Assembly (NCBI RefSeq): GCF_000143535.2
Contig: NC_037322.1
Span: 1,240,001 to 1,304,000 of the forward strand
Origin: Botrytis cinerea B05.10
Lineage: Eukaryota > Ascomycota > Leotiomycetes > Helotiales > Sclerotiniaceae
Length of the DNA stretch: 64,000 nt
Direction: 5' to 3'
Part shown: in pieces, positions 57,019 through 64,000 of the stretch
Layout: every line of letters starts with the position of its first letter
How positions within the stretch are numbered: position 1 is the first letter of the stretch
The notes under the pieces: model-generated
What the model saw: the letters and a program-made list of their open reading frames with translations, nothing else
What the model was told of the DNA's origin: nothing
Databases searched by the model: none
Made by a program: the position numbers and the translations under genes

Positions 57019-58066
57019 CATTGCCCAAGGACAATGGTCCTCCTCTCTCGACATGTAAAGGAGAGCGTTGTTCCGGTGTTCCAGCCTCGATTGGTACAGC
57101 AATTTGCGATCAAAATCAAACACATGCAAGGGCCAAGGCGATGCTGGATGTCCAATGGATCCCAATAACGAGCACAGATAATGTTTGGCAGCAGTTTTCA
57201 CATTTCCAATGATGGGTTTAAATACCAAAATCTTAAATGGCCCAAAGGAGAATTCCAGAAGTCCACTCGTGTCGGGGAAATTTGATTGACTGCCGATGAC
57301 AATAATAACAAAGACCACATGTGCGGAGACAATACGGAGCTTCGACTCATATCACTTGTGCTTTAAGTCAGACTCATGTGCTTGTGTGCAGTGTGCACTG
57401 TGAATGGGCGTGTGTGGCCCTGGATGGGATGGGTGCACCGACTTTGCTATCCGTGCCTGGACCTGACCCTGGACCAGTGGGAAAAGAGTTAGGGCTCCTT
57501 TTGCTTCATTGGCTGCAGTGGCATCTCCATACGAACTCCGGAGCAATCAAAATTTGAAGGCGGAAAACCACATGTTGGCCACGATACAGGTTGATGTTTT
57601 GTAGACGGTACGTTGCTAGCTGGAGTCGTAGTACGCGTCCGGGCGTGTTCGCACACGAGTTGCGAGTTTCGTGTCATATATCAGAAATCGAGGGGAGATT
57701 TGATGGATAAGTACTGAAGCAAACCTCGAAAAGCGACCATGAGCTGAATGCCCTTCCTTTTCCCAATAATGTCTGTGTGAATCAGTGTCTGCTGAGAAGT
57801 CGACTCTCAGATAATCGTTGCGATATTTGGTAAAGCTGTATAGACCCTTTTATGAGCTAGAGTAAGGGGGAAGAAGCTTGGAAAGGAAACATCCCGTGAG
57901 CGAGGGCAGGGTTGCAGGATGAATGAAACCGAACCGTTCGAGATGCCCTTCCTTTTGATGATTGTGATGTGACGAATCAATTGGGTGCGTGAGGGAGAAA
58001 GTGGGAGGAGATATGGATATGGATATGGATGTGGGCGTGTGGTCTTAGCTGTTCGTCTTCTCATTT

Positions 58067-58098
58067 TCTTTTTCTTCTTCTTCTTCTTTTTCTTCTTG
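58067..58098. repeat. (TTC)n tract
   Basis: Interrupted TTC/TTT repeat that generates a poly-Lys frame on the minus strand. Confidence 0.9.
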
Positions 58099-59507
58099 CT
58101 TGATCTCCAGTCGATGGAGCAAGCAGCACGAGAGATGCAAACAGCTCCAATACCGCGCATGAGACTAATGTAAGTACACATCGCACTAATGTATGGTGTG
58201 AATAAATGGTACAGGAGATGGAGAAGAAGGATCAAAGCACCCCTCGATTTTGCTACCCGTCACAGTGTCACTGCATTTGAGTCAATTCGCCATTCTCCAA
58301 TTAAAGCTTCCAATTGAAAAATGCCTTCTTCTGGCGTAGGTGGTTTGACATGTTTTGGTGTTATTTTATTTTGGGGGGGAATTACTTTTGGGGGAGGGGG
58401 TTTTCTTCTGCGGGCATTCTTTTCTTTTCTTCTCTTCTCTCCTCTCCTCTTTTCTTTCGTGGCTCTTCCCGTCTTCCCTGTCACGATATCCACTGCTCGT
58501 GATTGCTCTTGAAGTGAAGACTGGAGGGAAATATACATATACATATAACACAAATATGCATAACTACACACATTTACGTGTAAATGATGGTGATTATATA
58601 CCCTTATTGCCTAGATTGACTCTGACTAAGCATCCATCCGCTCATCAACTTTCCTTTTTCCACACCATCTCCTGAAAATTGACCCACCCTCGAATCTTTC
58701 CTAAATCTTATTAATCCAATTATATCAGACCCTCCCTGCACACCCTAAAACTAAAACCACGCTAGATCTTTTGGGGACATGGGATAAATAATGAATGGGT
58801 GAATGATAAAATCATCATAAATAATAAATAATAGCTAATAAATAATAAATAATATCGCGAGCTTCGGTTTTCATGCTCTCTCGCTCCCTCCCCCTGGTCA
58901 ATTTTAACCTTCTGTGCATGCTCCTCTTTTGGGTCCTTTGCCTACTTTGCCTGCTTTCCCTTACCTGCCTGACATTTGCCTGCTTGCTTGCTTGCTTGCT
59001 GGTCTACCACATCTCTTCATCATCTGGATTTATTCCTTTCCTTTCCTTTCCCTACACTCACTCGTTTCCTTATCTTTCATTCTTTCAATCTTCAAGTTTC
59101 GTGACTGCACCCCAATCTGCACTTTGCAGACCGCAGCAGAAAGGTAGGATCAAGATATTCAAGGTTCCATCGTCAATTCTACCAACCTGGACTACGAAGG
59201 GAACAGGAAACACTCGCTGTACCAAAAAGGGGGCCACTGCAAAACATCAAGAACTGAAGACGTCTTTTCCAAAGAACAGTGAATTTCCATGATCGAATGA
59301 TATAATCAAATTCTCTCAGTATACTCGGCACACTCCTTTGATTCTTCACAACGCTTCTACAACCATACCATATTATTCTTGTCGGCATCTATCGGGTTCT
59401 CGACACATTTTCAGTATTCTTTCAAATTGTCTTCTATTCTCTTAGAGGAGCATCATACTTGGATTTTACAATCAGAGAAGTCCTAACTTCTCTTGACATC
59501 TCCAGCC

Positions 59508-62416
59508 ATGGCTCCATCTCTTACAAGTTCTTCCAATTTCCTTCGACCCAGAACCAGAGATCGTGGTGATGAGCGCCCTAGTACTCGGGAAAATAACCAG
59601 GATCACAACCTCATAATCCCTAGCCGAACTTCCTCTCTCCACTCGAGAATTACACAACCAATTCCTTCTTCACTCAATGCAAAACCTCAAGCTCGCACAC
59701 CGAAAACCCTCACTCATGCATACATGGTATGCGGTGTTGGTCGAGAACCGGCACAATGGGTGAAGGCTCCAGCGCCAGCGCAAGGAAAGATTCAACATAT
59801 GAAAGGCGCCGTTGGTCAGTTTTGGCTTCCTGAGATTCTCGGTAGCAGTCCTCGACTAGAGCAAGATAACGAAATCGCCAGAGCGCTTCACTCTGCAATG
59901 AGGGTAAGGATGAAAATGAGTCCTTGGTAAGATCTTACTAATTCATATCAGGCATGCTTCCCTCACGATGTCGAAATCTGTACAGGACGTAGTCAACCTC
60001 ATTGCGTTCACCATTCCTTCGTTCTTCAGCAGGATTCTTCGCATACTTTGTACGGTATCGCACTGCGAGTTTGGTCCCGAGCAGATGAGAAGCGTGCAGA
60101 GACAATTCGCGATTTGAGAAGGAGGACAGAATCGGACTTCTATGACTCGGCAGACGAAACCTACTGGATTCCATACTGCTTGTCTTTCCTTTCTAGATAC
60201 CCATTGTATAATTTGCTAGGTGATTACCTCCGAGGAATGTGGATTCATTGGAACAAAGCTACCAATCTTTTCCACGCGGAAGAGGTCTCGAGGATATTGA
60301 GCTTTCCAGCTCCCAGGCTCAATGATCTCGTACGAATTGACATGAAGGACTACGCGCTTTGTTACCAATTCCCATCTTCTCCAACGGGCTTCCAGAACTT
60401 TGCCATGTGGCCATTGTTCTCTTGCTTATCTATTCCTAACATTGTAGGAGTAATTGAAGCAGCTTTATCACCCACTCGCCGCATTATCTTCGTCTCCCAT
60501 TACCCTGCTATGCTCACAGTGGCTTCAGAGACCATTCGATATTTCGTCCGAGTTTATGAATGGAGTGGCCTTTATGTTCCAGTTGTTCATGCAAGACACG
60601 CGCAAGAACTTGTTCAGGAACCTGGGCCATATATTCTTGGAATCACAGCAGAATGTCGATCATTATTCACCGCGCCCACAGATGCTCTAGTTGTGGATTT
60701 GGATCGCAACTTCGTTCTAACCTCCAGCCCACCTACCGCTTTGACCGCTGGTCAACGCACAAAGATGGTCAATCGCATTACTCAAGCTCTCAACGGTGAT
60801 GTGACACCTTCTGGTGTACCACAGCATCTTCGTTCAGCTTATGGCGGTGGTAAACTAATTCCAGCTGGTCAAATCATTGTTATGCGCGGTGAAGTTGAGT
60901 CTATTCAAGACCCAGAATGGTGGAACCAGGATGCTACTATGGCTGTGATGGACCATGTTTGTGAAAAGATGGTGAGTAAATGCCGGATTTGCGTTTCTTA
61001 GAATGCACTAACTCTTCTCAGGGACGAAATACCGGAATCAAGGCTGTGTTTGGAGGAGCCCAAAAGAAACCGCTAATGACCAAGGTTTCTATGAGACACC
61101 TAAATGAGATTGTACGCGAGAGAAATCAATACTCCAGAGATGCGCTTGAGGCATGGCAAGATTTCATCAACCTCAAGGGTCGCATGGATACAGAACTCGG
61201 CAAAGTTACGAAGAGAAACAACTTCTTGGTTGAAGAACTCGAAAGCTGGAAACAGCAATTCCTCAAGTTCCAGGCCTTTGCTGAGCAACTTACTAAGGAG
61301 ACTCAAGATCTTAAGGTCAAGATCGAAACCCACAAACGGGAGAACAGACGTCTTACCGGCCTTATCGATCAACAGAAAGACGATGCAGCTCGTCTCAACA
61401 CCCGTCTTACTGGTACAGAGAAACAGCGTGATGATGCTCTGGAAGCACTTGTTCTCCAACAAGAGATTGCTGAAGAACTTGAGCGTGAGCGTAAGCGCAA
61501 CAAGAAAGAACTTTCAGACCTTCAACGCACCAACTCCACTCTTCTACGACAACGCGATGAGGCACAGCGCGTTGTGTTGCATCTCCGCAGTCTTATTGGT
61601 GGTCAATCTCACCATTTGGAGCACTTGGTCCGCACTATCCAAAAGAGTCCAGATATTACTGAGTATCTCGATGCAGAATTCGACCAAGAAGAGGGAGAAA
61701 TCATGAGCGAGATCGCCGAGGAGGGCAAGGCCGAAGGCAAGAGACCCGCATCCAGAGGACCATCCGAGCGTGGATCATCCCGTGCTTCGTCTCGTACACC
61801 CTCACGTTCCCACCGAATCAGCAGATCTGGCGATGACATGACTCCCGAGATGGAGGCCAGGCTGGTGGGTAGCGTGCGAAATAGTAAACGCTACAGTGCA
61901 ATCAGCATTGCTGACGTTGCTGATCGTCACCTTCGAGACAAGACCGATGCCATTGCTCACATCATCCGAAATATTAGCGATCAATGTGCAGCTGCTGTTG
62001 AGGGTCTCATGATGGCTCATGATGCGGATGCCGAAGCTGAGGAACTTGCCATGAGAGAGCAGCGAAGACATCGTGAAAGTAACATGTCAACAATGACCAG
62101 TGATGGTGAACAATCAGGCGAAGACAGCATGCTTCACCCAAGCGGTCGTGCTTCCAGCATTCCTCCAACCCCAGATCTCAGCCACAGATCTAGCACTGCC
62201 ATGTCTATCGCCAGCTCTTCTGTCACTACACCTGAAAGACATAGCCAACAATACCATGTCCGAGATGACTTACCAACTAGAATCATCGAAGACAGCGATG
62301 AAGACCTTGGTGGCAGAAGCGACACTGGAAGTCTACGACACAGTATGAGTGGAAAGCCAGGAGGATTACTCGGCCGACCTGCAGGAGCTAGGATAAGTGC
62401 TCTTGGTGGTCATTAG
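59508..62416 (+). CDS. DENN (AEX-3) domain protein with coiled coil
   Basis: Three exons: 59508-59903, 59952-60971 and 61022-62416, joined by introns of 48 and 50 bp in phase 0; 936 aa. The first 65 residues are disordered. The uDENN-type strand region includes AYMVCGVGREPAQWVKAP and HHSFVLQQDSSHTLYGIAL. The central DENN core holds LSIPNIVGVIEAALSPTRRIIFVSHYPAM, then VPVVHA and GPYILGI. Residues about 490-700 form a long coiled coil (NFLVEELESWKQQFLKFQAF to LQRTNSTLLRQRDEAQRV). The tail is Ser/Arg-rich. DENN proteins act as GDP-GTP exchange factors for Rab GTPases in membrane traffic; the Rab partner here is unknown. The second intron has CACTAAC and CTCAG. Start chosen at ATG 59508, the first in frame. 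Confidence 0.92.
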
Positions 62417-64000
62417 CCACTACAGCCATTAATGCTCTTGAAGAAACTCGGAATGGACGAATCTTTTTGAAAGCATTAAACTTTCTAGAACACCGCCTCT
62501 ACCCTTTATTTTTCAATCTCACCTTTTCATTTCTCTAAGCGTGTTTTCGGAGGAGGCGTTGGATGGCGAGGCAATATCTATCGATTTTTTGCTGGGTTTA
62601 GCTAGCTAAGCACTCTCCATCACACTTTTATATCACTTTTAGTTTTTTTTTTATAAGTTTTTTCTTACAGGATTCTCTCGAAAGGAGTTTCTTCACTGGA
62701 TTTGTGGATGAGCGACAGAGTAGATACAGAGGTATCAACTCTTAGGTTGGGTAAGGAGGGAATTGGCAGTGGTGGATAGATGGAGTGGTGGATAGATGAT
62801 GGAGTGGTGGATAGATGGAGTGGTGAATAGATGGTTGAGTGGGTGGATTGCCATGCGAATGGGAATGATATGTATTGCGATACTACTCTTTTTTTTTTTT
62901 TTGTTAGATGGAGCGAGCGACTTGAGAACAATACCCGATGTGAACAGTTAGTTGTATGTAAAAAGATTAAGCAATGGCATTTAGGAGAGAGAGTGGATAA
63001 GAAGAGTAGAAGAGAAAGAGTTGAATGAAAATCTTTTAAATATCGAAATCTGGTTGGTAATTGTGTGATATTTTATGAACTGTTTGCTGTGGTGTAATAG
63101 GGTGGGATATGTAGCACTTCGATGTTTATTTTGATTAATTATAGTTGGAGGAAGTTGAAGGGAGTGAATATTCCTGTTACTTTTATGTAGTATGCCTGCC
63201 AGTGGTGTATGACATGCAAATATAATTACATAGTTAGAAAGGAATCCAAGTACCTACGGTCGGGATCCTGGGTTCGCTATTCGTAGATTGATGTGGCTGC
63301 CTCCTCGTTCATGCGTATTATAATAGTCCGATCAAAGGTCGATAGGAAATGATAGACAGTGAGAGCATTTCGCTGGGGATAATCACTTCAACAAGATGGC
63401 ACAGTGCCTCGTCTACTGCCCCCTTCTCTTTTCAACATGACGTCATTCTAATGATAGAATATATCCATTTTGAATGACGATAATTGCAGAATTTGAAACC
63501 CAAAGTACTTCTTCCCAGATAATCCTCAACACTAGCCAGGACTTTGGTGTCGCTACTCATGAAGACGATGTGCCATGGTCAAATTGCCACGAGACAATTT
63601 GAGAAAGAAACATAACCTGGAGCTTATTGCTTCCTGATTTCTATCTTGAATGCTATTAAATCAAAACCTTAAAATCTTAAGGGGCTACGGGTGTGCGATA
63701 ACGCTTTTACGTTCAGATCTTTGGTATGTATCTGAGAAACTCTGGAGTATATCATACATCATTGTCAAAGATTAATATTGAAAATCCGGCATCAATGCTA
63801 TATCAACCGGAATCAACCGGTGCTCGAAATGGGAAAGTAAATAGTCTGAAAGGAGGACAATCGTTGGTCACGATATTTTCCCAAGAAACTGATCGGAAGC
63901 TGTGCACAAATTACGGCTAGCAGAAAAGAAAAAGGATTACTAGGAGCTCACCAGAAGCTCAACAAGATTAACATACTATGTCATAAAGAAAGAGCAGACA
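62417..64000. other. Intergenic to window end
   Basis: 3' UTR of the DENN gene, then no supported gene. Contains the tandem array at 62771-62845 and a T-run near 62890-62902. Confidence 0.5.
62771..62845. repeat. GTGGATAGATGGAGTG tandem repeat
   Basis: About four imperfect units of 16-19 bp, GTGGTGGATAGATGGA-like, with GATG insertions. Confidence 0.85.

Larger units (their letters stand above)
54565..59507. other. Intergenic, 4.9 kb without a supported gene
   Basis: Many short open frames on both strands, none with a recognised domain. A heptamer-type TTGCACG tandem lies at 56993-57018, a TTC-rich tract at 58067-58098, and TAAATAA repeats at 58815-58853. The last ~650 bases are pyrimidine-rich with CTTGC repeats (58980-59000) and are likely leader or promoter of the DENN gene. 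Confidence 0.5.

Noticed and set aside
58873..59292. Plus-strand frame starting with a very hydrophobic Leu/Cys stretch
   Set aside because: Arises from a CTTGC/CCTGC repeat in the C/T-rich leader of the DENN gene.

Overview
The window reads as nuclear DNA of a filamentous ascomycete. Coding genes are broken by short introns (46-156 bp) with GT(A/G)NGT-type 5' sites and CTAAC/CTGAT-like branch points. Intergenic spaces are long and rich in microsatellites. The gene set includes WSC-domain, GH76 and GH16/Crh cell-wall proteins, EME1, a fungal NLR-like STAND protein and an HTD2-type dehydratase. The protein sequences feel closest to Leotiomycetes (Botrytis/Sclerotinia relatives), but that is inference from memory and I could not search.

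Layout. 1-5092: no intact gene; coding-like but broken stretches, mainly 1363-2400. 5093-6038 (+): four-exon SDR lacking the usual catalytic Tyr. 6633-7205 (-): ribosomal protein L26 (uL24). 8090-8349 (+): a small Cys-rich ORF that is out of frame in the middle. 8916-17296 (-): a giant Ser/Thr-rich secreted protein with a WSC domain, two copies of a globular module, a very long mucin-like stalk and a Cys-rich WSC-like end; six copies of a GIPPVNN motif punctuate it, and the frame is lost once at a six-T run. 20153-21767 (-): GH76 DFG5/DCW1 mannosidase-like protein. 23981-25422 (-): Crh-type GH16 transglycosylase. These three consecutive same-strand genes form a cell-wall block.

29779-30917 (-) and 36543-37560 (+) are two divergent Myb/SANT-like genes separated by 5.6 kb without a recognisable gene. 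Then come an imperfect 44-bp inverted repeat (38202-38305), an HTD2/MaoC-type dehydratase (38478-39601, +), a secreted heme peroxidase (39910-41590, -), a charged hypothetical protein (43436-44059, +), EME1 (44848-46857, -), an NLR-like NB-ARC/TPR protein (47660-50690, +) divergent from EME1, a secreted intradiol dioxygenase (51721-53181, -), an intronless tRNA-Trp (54493-54564, -) and a DENN-domain protein (59508-62416, +).

Splice sites were placed by hand from frame continuity and consensus. All spliced models close in frame except two loci that need an indel (8090-8349 and 14088-14093). Functional calls rest on motif recognition only.
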